From Aralia elata (lineage: Eukaryota > Streptophyta > Magnoliopsida > Apiales > Araliaceae): a stretch of 64,000 nucleotides of DNA. The stretch lies in the NCBI GenBank assembly GCA_034770075.1, contig CM068388.1:15399653-15463652 (forward strand), in the 5' to 3' direction. The notes under the pieces are model-generated. The model was not told where the DNA came from. It did not search any database and saw nothing but the letters and a program-made list of their open reading frames with translations. A program made the translations under genes and the position numbers. This document shows positions 22,957 through 35,630 of the stretch, in pieces (within the stretch, counting starts at the first letter, position 1; each line of letters starts with the position of its first letter).

Positions 22957-25900
22957 ATGGCTGGTTCTCAATGCTGCACCAACCCTCCAATTCTGAGCTC
23001 AAACAGTGGGATAGGCTGTGTGCAAGAAATTGGCGGCCTCAAAACTTATGTTACTGGTTCCCCTTCATCCAAGCTTGGGATTCTTCTCATCTCTGATGTT
23101 TTTGGTAACAACGAACTTCAAATTATTACCATTTTTGATATTAAAATCTCTAGTTCGGCTTCTTGTTTCCTTTTAGAAGTGAACAGTGGTTAGTTTGAAT
23201 TTTCTTGATTTAGTTTGTAAGGCTAAGGGGCTAAGCTTTTAATTTGTGATTGTATTGCTTAATTTGGATTATGGATATATATTATGACGAAATTGTTTAA
23301 TTTAAATGGGTATTGGTGTTACCATGTGATTTGTTTAGTTCATGACCTTGAAAAGATAATCGATTAGTCAGCTGTTTATTTTCTTGGTTTCTAAGTTGTT
23401 GATGGGAGTTCATTTGAATGGAAATTGTAGGATATGAAGCCCCAAAGCTGAGGTATGTAGAAAAACTCTTTTTCCTTGATGGGTACCACTTGTTCAATGA
23501 AATTATGTTGATTCATTTTAATACATGGGAAATTTTAGAAAATGGATACATTAACCTCTGTCAAAGAGAACAGCTTAAATGAGAGTCGATACACAATTCA
23601 TATAGTGAGTTTCGATTTATTTATTTATTTATTTTTTGCTAAATTATAGTGAGTTTGGATTTGTATCAAGCAATGAAGAGAGTGGCAGTGATGGGTATTG
23701 CCATATTTCTAACCCTACAATCGCTTATTTCAACTTTGCTTGTTATGAGGGTTAATTTCTTGCGTGAAGTTTGAATTGTGCCGAGAGAAGGACAGTAAAA
23801 TTGAATGCAACCAACAATTTTCTGTGTGATGCAGTCTGTACATGGACTCACCATGAAATGAGAACTATAATCACCCTTGGTGCTGGTTTGTTTGCACGTG
23901 AATTGCATAAAGGAAACAATGTAAGTTTGCAAAACCATCACCCCATACTAAAGACGAAGTTAGAATTTTTTTTATTGCAGTATACATGGACCCTTTATCG
24001 TACACAAATTGGAGCAAAGAGAGATCATAAATTTGATATTCGTATTATGATACCCAAAAAATGAGAAGAGTGATATATTTATGAATTTGTCCATATTAAA
24101 AAATTAAAATAAGTCCTATACTTGAATACAGGAAGTACTTTCTTACATTTTTTTATAAATCTTAGAAGGTCTGATGAAAAATTATCAAAATTTTATAGGC
24201 TTAACGTTTTTTTCAAAAAAACCCGGGCTAGCCTAGACTCGCTATAGTGGCTCCGACCTTGCGCAAGTAAGAATAAATAGTAACATGGTAGGAAATTGCG
24301 TTTTGGTAGGAACGTTCCAAAATATGGTACATCTTCGTTCTAGAATATTAAATGTAGCGATGTGAAACTCTTTTTTCTATATAGCGATTTGAAACTCTTT
24401 TTTCTATATAGCAAACAGAGAGGATGTACTGTAAACTTTTATTATATAAGAGTGATTATAGTTTGGTTTTAGGATTTTGCAAATGAGTGACGTCTTATAT
24501 AGGCATCCGGTTATACAACCAGTGGCTAAGATCAAATCTAATTGACAGCTAAGATCAATTATCTAGAAAAATTCCTTCAAAATATATAAGATATTCAAAA
24601 GTATAATTATCACATATATTAATCTAGAACACTATTAAAAACCCTAATAGGTATAAGAAAATTCTTAAAAATGCACATGTTGTGATATTAACTTAGCAAG
24701 ACTTGACTATAATTTTTATAAAAGTTGTCGTAGTTTATCTCGTTTCAGATAAATGTATAAAGAACCAATTAAGCAACCTGAAGAAACCTACCCTATCGTA
24801 CTCCGCATCATGGAAAATGACATTTTTCGTTCTCGTTCCGCATAATGGGGGGCTCATTACTTCAATTGAGATAGTAAAAAATCATTTCATCTTTTTAGTT
24901 GGAACTTCACTTTTTAGTTGGAACTTTAGGTGGTTATCTAAAAAGAATAGCAAAAAAAGTTATACCTAGAACCGAGAATAATAAGAATGTATATTGAAAT
25001 ACTCATAAATGGTATTTTCCGTAAAAATAGTGTTCTTGCTTATTTCGATGATTTGTTTCGAAGTGCGATCATGGTAATATTAACAGCCAATAAGTAGTTA
25101 ATAGAAAAGGAGATTGTTATCTGGTTAAAAAGGCAGCGTGACTTGGATTATTTAGGTTCTTTCTTCCTATTTATATGAATTTATTGTCCGTGATCATGAT
25201 CTTATATCCTTTTCCACATTTGTTCTTGTTTGGGCATTTCGGAGGTGAAAAGGTTGAATGATTATATTGACTTGGGTTGGAAGTGGGAGGCGAGGGAAAC
25301 TTCATTGCTGCAGAGCTGAGGATCTTTTTTGGATACAGATCATTGAGAGAAAACATTGACAATTTGGCATTTAGGAAGGGATGGAGGGAGTTTTTGTTGC
25401 TGTAGTCATGGGGGAACCTTTTCAGAGTGAGAACTAAAGAATGCTTTATAATGGTTTGCTCCTTCCGAAAAACTTGATCAGTTGATAGCCTACGAATTAG
25501 CCATGCTGTAAAACTGATATCAAATTCCATAACAGAGTGTAATCTCAGACAATTAGACATATATTTGTTAGTATACAATGCAATATGCCCCAATTTCCTA
25601 TGCTGCTAAATCCCACTCCTGTCTATGATATATATCAGTTTTGAGTCCTACTCATTTTTAAATGCTGAATGCCATAGTTAGTTTGTTGGAAAGAGAATTT
25701 ACTTAGCCAACTGACTCCATTGCTAAAATTATATTCCCTGTTGAAGTCATAAAAATTAACAGAATTATGGCCATGAAATTGTTTCAATAATCATCTGCAA
25801 ACTTTATGTATTAAGTCTATCTTCTTTTGGTTCTTTACATTAAAAAAGTTTAACTTGTAATCCTTTCTGCTCCAAAGGAAGCTTGCAGACAAGGTTGCAG

Positions 25901-28446
25901 CAGCTGGCTTCTATGTATTGGTTCCGGACTTCTTCTATGGAGACCCCTTTTCATATGATATCGCAGAAAAGCCACTGCCAGTGTGGAGAAAGATCCATGG
26001 AGGGGTTGTTTTTTCTTATTAGTCATGAAAACTAAACATTAATATTAAGTTTAGTATAGCCAAAATTAGTACTAATTAGAATATCTTTAATACCTACCTG
26101 TCTGCATTTACTTATGCATCGGTAAATATGAAAACGAATCCGAATTCTTTTTGCAATCATCTGAACCACCACTTTGAAATTATCTGTTCCTAATAATTGG
26201 ATCGTGATGAATTAAAACAATCACTTGGATGTTATTTTTTGTTTGAACAAGATGCTTGAAAATGTATTTATAATCAAATTTTTATTTATAAACTTTCTTG
26301 AGTTTTTAGTCTCACTCTGTTCATACTGAGGCAGTGAGGCTTATATCAAATGGACTTTGCATTTTTTCTGCTACTTATCTAATGAATGCATAACTTTAGT
26401 TCTGTATTTATTCTAGCTTAAATATACATCTAATGCATCATTATTTGTAAATATTAAATACTCTAAACCATTTTCTTATGATATCAGGAAAAAGAATTTG
26501 AAGATGCGAAACTTGTGATTGCAGCTCTAAAGAGTGAAGGCATATCTGCAGTTGGGGCTGCAGGTTTCTGCTGGGGCGGTGAGATTATAATGTTCAGATA
26601 TCTTAGAACTATTATTGGCATGATTAATATAACTAAATTTATGTTAAATGGGTGATATGTGACAAGCTCATGTTTATTGTTGACAACTTTAATGTGGCTT
26701 CTTTTCATCAGCAAAGGTGGTAGTTCAACTTGCAAAATCCAACCACATTCAAGCTGCAGTTATGTTGCATCCTTCATTTGTTTCCATGGATGAAATGAAA
26801 GGTACTTAGTGTGTGTTTGGTTGCACATCGTCTGGAGTGTTTAGTGCGTTTGAATTTTGTTCGTTTAGAAACCGCTTTTTTCAAACGCAACTTAGTTAAC
26901 TCACAAACGCAGCGTTTGGGACTCAAACACAATGCATAAAAATGGTGCAATGCGTTTGGGGCTCAAACTCAACGCATCAAAAATAGTGCAGTGCGTTTGG
27001 AGGTCTAAACACACCAAACGCTATTGCCGCAAACTCTATAAACGCTAGTAACCGAACAAACATTAGAATAATGAAGCAAGTCAGGTCATGGTTTACCATT
27101 TTAACTCTCTTCCTCTCTCCCTAGCCTCAATGAGTTTGATGTGTTAGCATTGTTGGATTTATGTATGTCGCTCCCACAGAGGTCCAGGTTCCCATTGCTA
27201 TTCTAGGAGCTGAAGTTGACAAGTACTGTCCACCGGAAGTTTTGAAGCAATTTAAAGATATATTATCAACTAAACCGGAGGTAGAAATGATCAAGTCTCA
27301 TTAGTAATTTATCACTCATTTGAAGAATGCTTGTTATTATATAGTAAAATTACAAAATAGTTGTTCTCTTCCCCTCCCTTTAACTATACCAAATAACAAA
27401 TGGTAACAATGAGGATTATTTCCCTTAAGGGTAACGTTTTCCTCCCCCTCCCCTTCCTCATATACCAAACTAATTTAGCAATGTTGTTCCTTCCTTTAGA
27501 GGAATGGCAGATGAAACCCCTTATGTAGAGAAAGGAAATATTTGAGCATATTTTCTTGTACTCTTTGCTTTTAGTAAATTAAGATTTTCTCTTTCTTCAG
27601 GTTTCCATAAGAACTTTCCTGCCTATAGGTTATATTTAAATAGGCATTAGTGTCCCATATAAATATTTGAGTACTATTGCGTAAAGCATCCTCCCATCCT
27701 TCTATTTTTCTTTTCTTTTTTTTTTTTTGACTCAGATAAATGGTTGAATTTAGTGGTTTTTTACGTCATTCGTTGATTTCCAAATGGTGATAGTTTTAGT
27801 ATGCGTTAAAATTCATTCGTTTAATTCTGTTTGGTTGAATGAATTCTGGTTTAACTTATGTTAACCATAGCTATCTGTGTTCGACACTCGACACTCAAAC
27901 AAAGGTACGGGTACTGGACACTTCATTTTAGTGCGAAAAAATTGAGAAGTATCCATGTTGGCTTCTTCATACCACAGTGTCCAACAGGACACTCCATTTG
28001 AGTCCATGTAACATTTACCCGTTTTAGTGCATAAAATTACTTTAAGATATTATTTGTGCTAAATGTAATCAAGTAATTTACCATTCAAGCACTGTAGTTT
28101 TTACCAACCCAACCCTCCCGGCGGGAACAAATTATCGGGATTTGAGCTTCTCATATTCAAGTAATCCAAATTTACTAATAAGAATCTTGTTCTAAACTCA
28201 AATATTAAGAAATTATCCATTCTTCAGAGAGTACCTTTTAACACACACTATACTTAAACAACGATAAACTATTTAGTTTGGCTCATTTACTTAACATTGT
28301 GTCAGGTTACAAGTTTTGTGAAGAACTTTCCTGGAACTGTGCATGGATGGACAGTGAGATACGACGATGAAGATGAAAATGCTGTCAAAAGTGCAGAAGA
28401 GGCTTACGAAGATATGTTGACCTGGTTTGCCAAATATGTCAAGTAA
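22957..28446 (+). CDS. Dienelactone hydrolase family protein (carboxymethylenebutenolidase-like), 7 exons, 239 aa
   Basis: The exons are 22957-23104, 23431-23452, 25878-26004, 26488-26578, 26712-26801, 27180-27280 and 28306-28446. All introns are GT-AG and the exons join to 720 bases in one frame, 239 residues plus stop. The protein is an alpha/beta hydrolase of the dienelactone hydrolase family, cytosolic by the absence of a signal peptide or membrane segment. The expected triad is present: Cys127 in GFCWG, Asp173 in GAEVDKYCPP and His206 in GTVHGW. Other family blocks are GILLISDVFGYEAPKLR, DKVAAAGFYVLVPDFFYGDP and AAVMLHPSF. The length matches plant members. The true substrate in plants is poorly known; bacterial relatives open dienelactone rings. 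Exon 2 is a 22-nt microexon supported by the joined peptide VFGYEAPKLRKLADK. The gene looks intact. Confidence 0.93.
23453..25877 (+). other. Intron 2 of the hydrolase gene (2.4 kb)
   Basis: This long intron follows the microexon. It contains a GGGCTAGCCTAGACTCGCTATAGTGG stretch near 24226 that resembles a transposon end. It also has a doubled TTTTTAGTTGGAACTT near 24893 and 24911, and long open stretches at 24703-24969 (+) and 25171-25593 (-) that I do not recognise. No gene is called within it. Confidence 0.6.
26810..27062. mobile_element. MITE in intron 5 of the hydrolase gene
   Basis: The ends are inverted: TGTGTGTTTGGTTGC at the left, and AACCGAACAAACA at the right (reverse complement TGTTTGTTCGGTT). 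They are flanked by TTAG on both sides (26806-26809 and 27063-27066), which fits a TTA-type target duplication. This suggests a PIF/Harbinger (Tourist-like) MITE. Inside are repeated AAACGCA(A/G)CGTTTG-like motifs. It is inserted within 10 bases of the exon 5 splice donor at 26802. Confidence 0.6.
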
Positions 28447-29580
28447 AAGCAGCAGCTGCAGCAACAACAATTCAAGTGTTGCCAATATAGCCATTTCCCT
28501 CATGTATAGAAGGTTGCATCCCTTACTTGAGAAATATGGGAAGCTTGTGAAGTATACAACTGAGTATCATGTAAACCTAATAATTATGCGAAGAAATTTC
28601 TAAAGAGTCATAAAAAAAAATTGCTCTACACCAAGTTTCTGGCTCTGTTTATGTGTACAGTATGTATGGCTATATTATGATTATGTTGTAGAAAGTTTAT
28701 TCAGTCCATGAACTCAATTTTATTTTTTTATGTTTGCCTGAAAAGGAATTGCTATAATTTTACTAGAGAAAGCTATATAGTCTTGTACTTTGCACAAGTT
28801 TATGGCTAAATGTACAATTGTGTATACTCAAAAGTACATGCTGCAAAACAGTAGTATTATCGTCCTCGCTTGGTCTGGGACATCATAAACCCTAAAGTTA
28901 TTGCCGTCGTAATTTTCTTTTGAACGCCTATGTATGAACTGCTATTTTTCTCCAAATTTCGGTTATGTTAGCTGAATTTGCTATTCAAGTAGGAATCGCT
29001 ATAATTTTATTGTCACCTCTTTTTTACCTCAGCAGGAAAAGAGAAAAATGAAACGGCAGTGGCTCATTTTGTAACTGAATTTGCAGAAAAACTAACATTA
29101 TCAAACATAGGTCATTTGCATGGAGTTTTTTCTTGCAGTCCCTTTCTAGAGTAGCTCTGTGTTTCCTTCAAAGTTCAAAGAAGGAAAAAAATTCTTAACA
29201 AGTACAAAATAGTGCAGATGAAGCTACCAAAATAATCTTAATTTCAAGTAACCATATTTACAAATAATCTTATTCACGAAACCATATTTACAAATAAATT
29301 GGACACATTACGCGGCATGTTACCTCATCCACAAAAGTACTTCATAGCGAACAAAACTTCGATCCTAGCTAACGGATTTTTTTTTAAAACAAAAGAAATA
29401 AAGAATTGGAAATACAACATTGAAGAACTCGAACGATGTGCTTACATAAAAGATGAAAAGTATAAATATTTTAGTTGCTCAAATATTTCCATCACATCTA
29501 AATCTTAATAAAAAAGTTAGCATTGCTGTAGTGGATCAGATCAACTGATGGCCTCTCTTCACTAGAATTACTATCTTTGG
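28447..29580. other. Shared 3' intergenic region between the two convergent genes
   Basis: This holds the 3' untranslated parts of both genes. After the hydrolase stop, a run of CAGCAGCTGCAGCAACAACAA begins within 10 bases. No obvious canonical AATAAA could be assigned to either gene. Nothing else is recognised. Confidence 0.45.
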
Positions 29581-32500
29581 CTATTGCTTCACTTCTTCAC
29601 CCTTCTCCTGCTGAGATTTATTGTTCTTTGCACCAACTTTCCCAGAATATTTAGCAAAAGCTTCTGTCAGGGCTGATTTAACTGTTAATTCCGGCTCCTT
29701 CTTCCTACACTTGCTATCATCCTCCACTTCCTTTTCATCTTCCTTTCTATCACTCTTGGGGCAAGGTTGGACAGGAGTTTCTGGAACAGCAGTCCAATTG
29801 GAAACTACACGCTTGAATGGTTCATGAAAAGTCTCATACAAGCGTTTTACCTGATGTATGAAGAAAATGATCAGTACCATTTGACCCACAGGAAGATGAA
29901 GTAATCTTTACGGAGACTTGGGAGAATCATTTTTACTTGGGATTAAAAACTATTAACCTAAATAAAATCACACTGCATGCAACTAGAAAGCAAATGAGAC
30001 ACATCTCACTTTAAAAATCTTTGGCACTCTGTTCTTTTATTTCCATTCATGGATCAAAACCAGAACTAACAGCCATCAGAACTCATCCCAAAATTGTACA
30101 TCTAAAATTAACAGTGATAAAAGTGCCACCTTCTATAATGCAAGTTATACTCAAATTAGAATTGTACATAGACATTTAGTCTAGGTAGAAAGTTGAACAA
30201 ATGAGAGCACTGAAAGGTACCTTGCGTTCCCCTATTCCAGGACATCGAGCTAAATCTTCCATGGATGCATCCATGATGTGAGAAAGAGACTGCAATGAGA
30301 AAGCAATCAATCTTAAGGAAAATTTCCAAGATATATACAGCCAAAGGTCATAAATGGCTCATTGGAATTTCATAGGTTACCCCGAATGTTGAACCAAGAG
30401 TAACCACATCTGTCTTGTTGACATGTCGGACAGTTGTGAGAGCATGAGTCAACTACAATGAAACAAATGTTCTTTCAACTCCCTCCATTAAAGAGTAATA
30501 AATGTAAAGCATTCAATGCCACTAAATTTACACAAAAGCTCCTAAAAAGCTGAAGTCCCTAGTTAGCCCCATAGCTGTCAGAATCTTACGATACACGATA
30601 TGATACAGGAGCATTTCAATATAGAATCGCTAGAGTATCAAAAAGTAGTTAGCCGTATCTTACGATATGTCGCATGTATCCTACGATACCATACGATTAA
30701 CGATACAGTCAATACATTTTTAAGTAAATGGTGAACCTGATACGAGTTAAAATAGCACATTAAAGCATTTTTTTTATTACTTGATTTATACAATAATTCT
30801 TAAAATGCTTTTTAGGATTTCTTATATTTTTCAAAGGACTTTGTTTACACTTTTTCTTTTACATGTCTCATACTTGTATGGAAACATAAATACATAAATT
30901 TGAAGTTGTCTTTTGCTCTACACCTTTCTATTTAGGGTTTAATTTCACATGGAATTTATATTTATAAGTTAAGTAAACTATTTTTTTCTCTTGTTCCTTA
31001 ATAAATATTACTTGACCAATATTGATTATTGATTAAGCCTCTAGTTTAAACTCTTCAAACTATAATTTTAATATTTAAAATTTGTTTATAGGCTCATTTG
31101 ATTACTTCAACATTACACTTAAGCTATTATACTTTATCGTCCAGTAAAATGAGTTCTCTTATATGTTTAAATATATAAGTATTGTGTTTTGCATGGCTTT
31201 TTGTATTTTACGATACAAATCATGATTCAATACACGAGTCACATTTCAGGAATTTTTGGTACACGATACGATTCACAATTTAACAACTATGGTTAGCCCA
31301 TATATTAATAAAAAACTTCATCAGCACACCAAAGACTTGAAAGATATAGATACCCGTGATAAATAATCTGTGTCCATTTGACCTTGGATGATGTCTGCTG
31401 GCTTGTTTTCATAGACTTTTATAGTCTCCAAGTACCGGCCACATTCTTCCAAGCTACAACAGAGTAATACGGAGACTAAGTTTCTTTTACATTGTGCAGT
31501 GCTAGCAGCAATATTCTAGATAGTTTTGTGATATGTACATAAAAGCCATGATATGATTGCAATGATAAGTTTCAAAAAATCTTTGCAGAATAAGGACCAC
31601 AACAAATACATCATACTGCTAAAACATATAATATAACTTAAATGCTCAAATATCTATCACATAACAAATAGCAAATTTAGAATCAATCAATTTGCACAAG
31701 AGTAACTACCTCCAAGCACACAAAAGGGTGCAGTCGTGAAGCAGAGCTGTCTTGGTGACTTCAAGTAAAGGTTTAGCCACATCTTCCTGGGAAAATATGG
31801 CAAGAAAGAGAAATCATAACCAAGCAACATATGAAATGTAAAACTGTTACTATAATTGTCTGTGTACTGCACATAGTATGCCAAGAAAAACACTGTAAAC
31901 AATATGTAATTGGAACCAGCGAACCCTGATTCTTTAGTCAAGGGGCTTACAACATCAACATGACACAAAACAACACGAAGCTTGAAGTTCTTTTGCAATT
32001 CCCTTATTCGAAAATACAGGTAGTCTGGATGAAGCAGATGATAGCGAAGACTGCATCAAATGGTTGCTGTAACTAGATTAGTATAAAGGGAGGGAAATAT
32101 AAATTTGACAACAAAATTCCGTAGGTTTTGTGATACTTAAAGATCAAGTTAGTTTAATCATTTGGAGCCTACAAAAGTTCTTCCAGCTAGACCCAGATTG
32201 AAGTTCTCTACACTGACTATAAATTTAAAGTACCAGCTATGTAGAAAGCACAGATACCATAAATACTTAAAACTCCTTGCAGAGCCTTTAATGTGTGACA
32301 AAGGAAGAAAGATATAACAGATACACATCAAATTGCTTAAAGAAAGTGCCAAGCAAGATAAAGTGTTAGAATATTAGGCTCAACTCCACTAATTTTTCAG
32401 TCAGCTGACTCAGCTCCATTAGGCCCTGGGGTCCAATATACAAGTCAATTGCAAATTATGAAATTAAACAGCTGCTCTTAGATTAGGCTTCTTGGAGATA

Positions 32501-34672
32501 AAGTCAAAAAAGTAACCTAAAAGACACCATGAAACATGCTAAAGTAATGAGGTACCTATTTTACAGAATCCAAATTCCAAAACCCTCACAGAACCGTTAT
32601 ATCAGTCAGATAGAAAATTTTCAATCATGAATTGAAATCTATTGTTTGTGTGAACCTCCCACGACAAAGTTTAATAACATAAGAAAACGAAAAAATGACA
32701 CAGAAGGTGTCAAAGTGCGAACCTCAGATAAAGAGCACAGGCATTCTGCCCCAACAAGTAATCACAAACAATTTCTGCAAACTCCCATCTCACATTTCTT
32801 ATATGTTTTAGCAAAGGATTTCCCTTCTGCATGAGCAATAGAAGAAAAAAATATTAGATACTGGTTCATAGCAGTTGTATACGTTTATTCCAGAAATTTG
32901 CTTAACAAAAGTAAGTTTTCTTTACAAATTATAATCTGCTAAGGGTGTACCTAACCCTTTTACTTTCTATATATTAGGACCTAAGCTTAAATCATTTGAT
33001 ATAAGAAACTTGAAAAGAATTCTATTGTTAAATTTTCGAATGTCTACATTGCCAGGTCTACTAACCACATATAATTATGGTGAGGATGTACCCTGAACTT
33101 TTCATGCCTATCATTTCCTTCAGTGGTAACCACATGAAATTTCCTAATTTCAAAGCATTCAACTAGCAGCCAATTAAGTGAAAAAAAAAACAACAAAAAA
33201 ACAACAAAACAAAACTACCAGTTTATATAAGTTACTGCAAACTATAAGTGTCGTCCTCCATTTTTGTGTGTTATAAAGGCTGGTCTGTTACATGCCTAAA
33301 AATGAGTAGTAGGTGTGTTATATGCAAGTCCAGCACTACCTTGATAGCAATTGTATAACTTGTATGACTACAATATCAGCCCCCGTCATGCGTGGAGCAG
33401 TGTAATGTTCAGAATCTTTAAGATAGTATACGATTCCTTCCATCATACCAAATTTCCTGCGACTATGATTTTCGGACTCAAAAATAACAGGGAAAGAAAT
33501 GAAAAAATTTACTGAAAAAGCAAAGGAACGGAAAAGAACGGAAAAGACTCTCTTAATGAACACAGTGACACAAGGACATTTACATATACTTTTCCAAATT
33601 CAATATTAAGTATCCGGATGACGAAGATTTTATATTTTCATTCTTACACGACATTTTATTTCCGTTTCCCTCAGTCTTTCAGAGTTCCAAACGGACTAAC
33701 ATATAATTTTATCTTTCATGTTATAAGATGATATATATGCACAAGCCCACAATTGGCACATACGCACAGAGGCCCTGGCTCCAAAAGGAGAGAATGAGGT
33801 ATCTCACTCAAGCCACTAGCAAATATCAATATACGATCGAAATCAGAGTGTATTGGCCTTCACCTACTATAGAATTTAGACCAGATTATGGTTCGATTAC
33901 CACATTAGATATACTCTAGAGTCTAGATTCTAGTGAGAGCATGAATATAAAAGCATCGACCCGTCAAATGTGGTGATGGTATAATTTGCCAAAACCTAAA
34001 ATTCTATAATCACAAGAAAGGCATACTAACAAAGTTTCAATTTTTCATTATTAACTGAAGAGTCAACCTACACAACTACAAAAACATTCATTTTTCATCA
34101 TACAATATCAAATGAAGTCGCACATTCTTCATATAATGCAATTAGTATAAATTATACTCCATATTAAAATGACTCACCTGTCTATGGCTTACTAGAATTG
34201 CATTGCGGGTGGGAGCACTTCGCTTAAACGAAGAAGAGGAAGCTGAAGCTGAAAATGACGATGAAGAAGAAGCTGGAGCCTCCGAATAACTGATTCCCCT
34301 AGAAAATCAACCAAAAACAAAAACAAATAAACCCTAATTTACCAAATTTTTAAACACAATACATACATTACAAATACACATACATATTTATATAGTGAGA
34401 TACCTTGAAGAGCCAGGAGTGGGGTTTGGCGGCTGAGAAGAGGCGGAAGGCGGCGGGGCCGACACCGGAGGGGGAGAGTAGAACTCGGAGTTTTTTATGA
34501 AATTGAAGGCTTGAGAGAAGGAAGGTGAAGGGTTGAAGAGGGACGGTGTCGTTTTGGATTGAGAAGCACTGCTCTCGATTACTTCTTGGTACGACGGTAT
34601 CTTTATCACGAATGAACTAGTATTATTACTATTCATCTGATTCTGTTGATTTTGATGCTCTTCGTTCTCCAT
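29581..34672 (-). CDS. ERCC1: DNA excision repair protein ERCC1 (Rad10), 9 exons, 393 aa
   Basis: Exons on the minus strand are 34404-34672, 34178-34298, 32723-32826, 31951-32050, 31710-31786, 31354-31453, 30381-30452, 30221-30289 and 29581-29850. All introns are GT-AG and the frame stays open for 393 codons. ERCC1 is the non-catalytic partner of XPF (RAD1/UVH1 in plants) in the nuclease that cuts 5' of lesions in nucleotide excision repair; it also acts in recombination and crosslink repair. The N-terminus is low-complexity (QNQQNQMNS, Ser/Pro-rich) with FVIKIPSYQEV. The Rad10 central domain starts near residue 121 (NAILVSHRQKGNPLLKHIRN) and includes YLYFRIRELQKNFKLRV and VVLCHVDV. The tandem helix-hairpin-helix region is at about 265-312 (LARCPGIGERKVKRLYETF). 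The Lys/Glu-rich tail (about 315-393) matches plant forms. Length is close to Arabidopsis ERCC1 (about 410). It looks intact. Confidence 0.95.
30570..31291. mobile_element. hAT-like non-autonomous element in ERCC1 intron 6
   Basis: A perfect 8-bp duplication GTTAGCCC flanks it (30562-30569 and 31292-31299). The ends are imperfect inverted repeats: CATAGCTGTCAGAATC at the left and CATAGTTGTTAAATTG (reverse complement) at the right. Near both ends the motif (A)CGATAC recurs several times (for example 30587-30605, 30655-30710, 31210 and 31262), as expected of subterminal transposase-binding repeats. No transposase remains. It lies between exons 7 and 6, away from the splice sites. Confidence 0.85.
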
Positions 34673-35588
34673 GGCTACTCTCTCTCCTCTGTTTCAAAAT
34701 TTCCCAAACTTTTCCAATTCAATTTTTATAGACCGCAAGAAATATATTTGGTTCTTTATATGAGTATACAACAAATAGAAAGTAATTACAAAAAAAGTGC
34801 ATCAACTAAATAATTACAAAAAGAGTATAATTAGGACTCATATTATAAAAATAGTATAATTCACATTAATAAGGAAACTTAAAATCAAGGACAAATAACT
34901 ACCATAATTAATAATTTAAATTCAAATATTTGGATCTAACAACAAAAACAAATTCAAATTCAAATCTTCATCTCCCTCACATACACTTTGAAATAATAGT
35001 CCGCCGTTACACCTCACATACTCCACCGCTACATCGCCGCGAATCTCCGTTGTCCAAAACGCCAATGAGAATAAGAAGAAGATTCGCCCTATAAAAAGTT
35101 TAAAAATAAATAGATGCAACTTTTAATGTTCTGAATTTTTTTTATAACTATTTTGTTACTCATAAATAATAAAATGATTATCTTTGTATGAATGGTTGGA
35201 TACCAACTGCATCACATTCAAACGAAATTGGTAAATTAATAAATTTGAATTGGTTACCTTGGTCTGAAGGTTTGACTACCAACTGCACTATGAAAAAACT
35301 GCAGGTGTGGTTGTGAATTAGTTACTTTGGTATGAAGGTTTTGTTACCTTAGTACGAAGGTTTGCTTACCTTGATCTGAAGATTTGGTAACCAACTGTAC
35401 TAAGAAAAAAATTTAAAGTGTGGAGGTTGATTGACTACTTTTATATGACAGTTTGGTTACCTTGGTATGAAGGTTTGGTTACCATCATCTAGTATTCATA
35501 TCCACCGCCACCACCGTCTGAATCTTCATACCCACTTCCATTTTGACCCTTCATTCTGAGAAACTACTAGAGATATACAGTTGGTTGA

Positions 35589-35600
<12 letters not shown>
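34673..35600. other. ERCC1 upstream region with a degenerate repeat tract
   Basis: The first 250 bases upstream of the ERCC1 start (34673-34920) are AT-rich and should hold its leader and promoter; no TATA box is fixed. From 35190 to 35490 variants of GGTTACCTTGGTATGAAGGTTT and ACCAACTGCACTA recur at irregular intervals. This is a degenerate short-unit repeat without coding capacity. Confidence 0.5.

Positions 35601-35626
<26 letters not shown>
35596..35626. repeat. (TA)n microsatellite
   Basis: An uninterrupted run of TA dinucleotides directly borders the hairpin element. Further TC and TA runs lie on its other side (about 35970-36010), and another TA run lies near 36400-36422. Confidence 0.85.

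Positions 35627-35630
<4 letters not shown>

Noticed and set aside
24703..24969. 88-codon open frame in intron 2 that looked like possible organelle DNA
   Set aside because: I could not match it to any plastid or mitochondrial gene I know, and the flanks show no organelle gene order.
25171..25593. 140-codon open frame on the minus strand in the hydrolase intron
   Set aside because: No recognised domain, inside an intron of an intact gene, and no neighbouring exons or promoter signs.
29621..29827. Plus-strand open frame of 68 codons over ERCC1 exon 9
   Set aside because: It is the antisense shadow of the Lys/Glu-rich ERCC1 tail, giving a Ser/Phe-rich translation.
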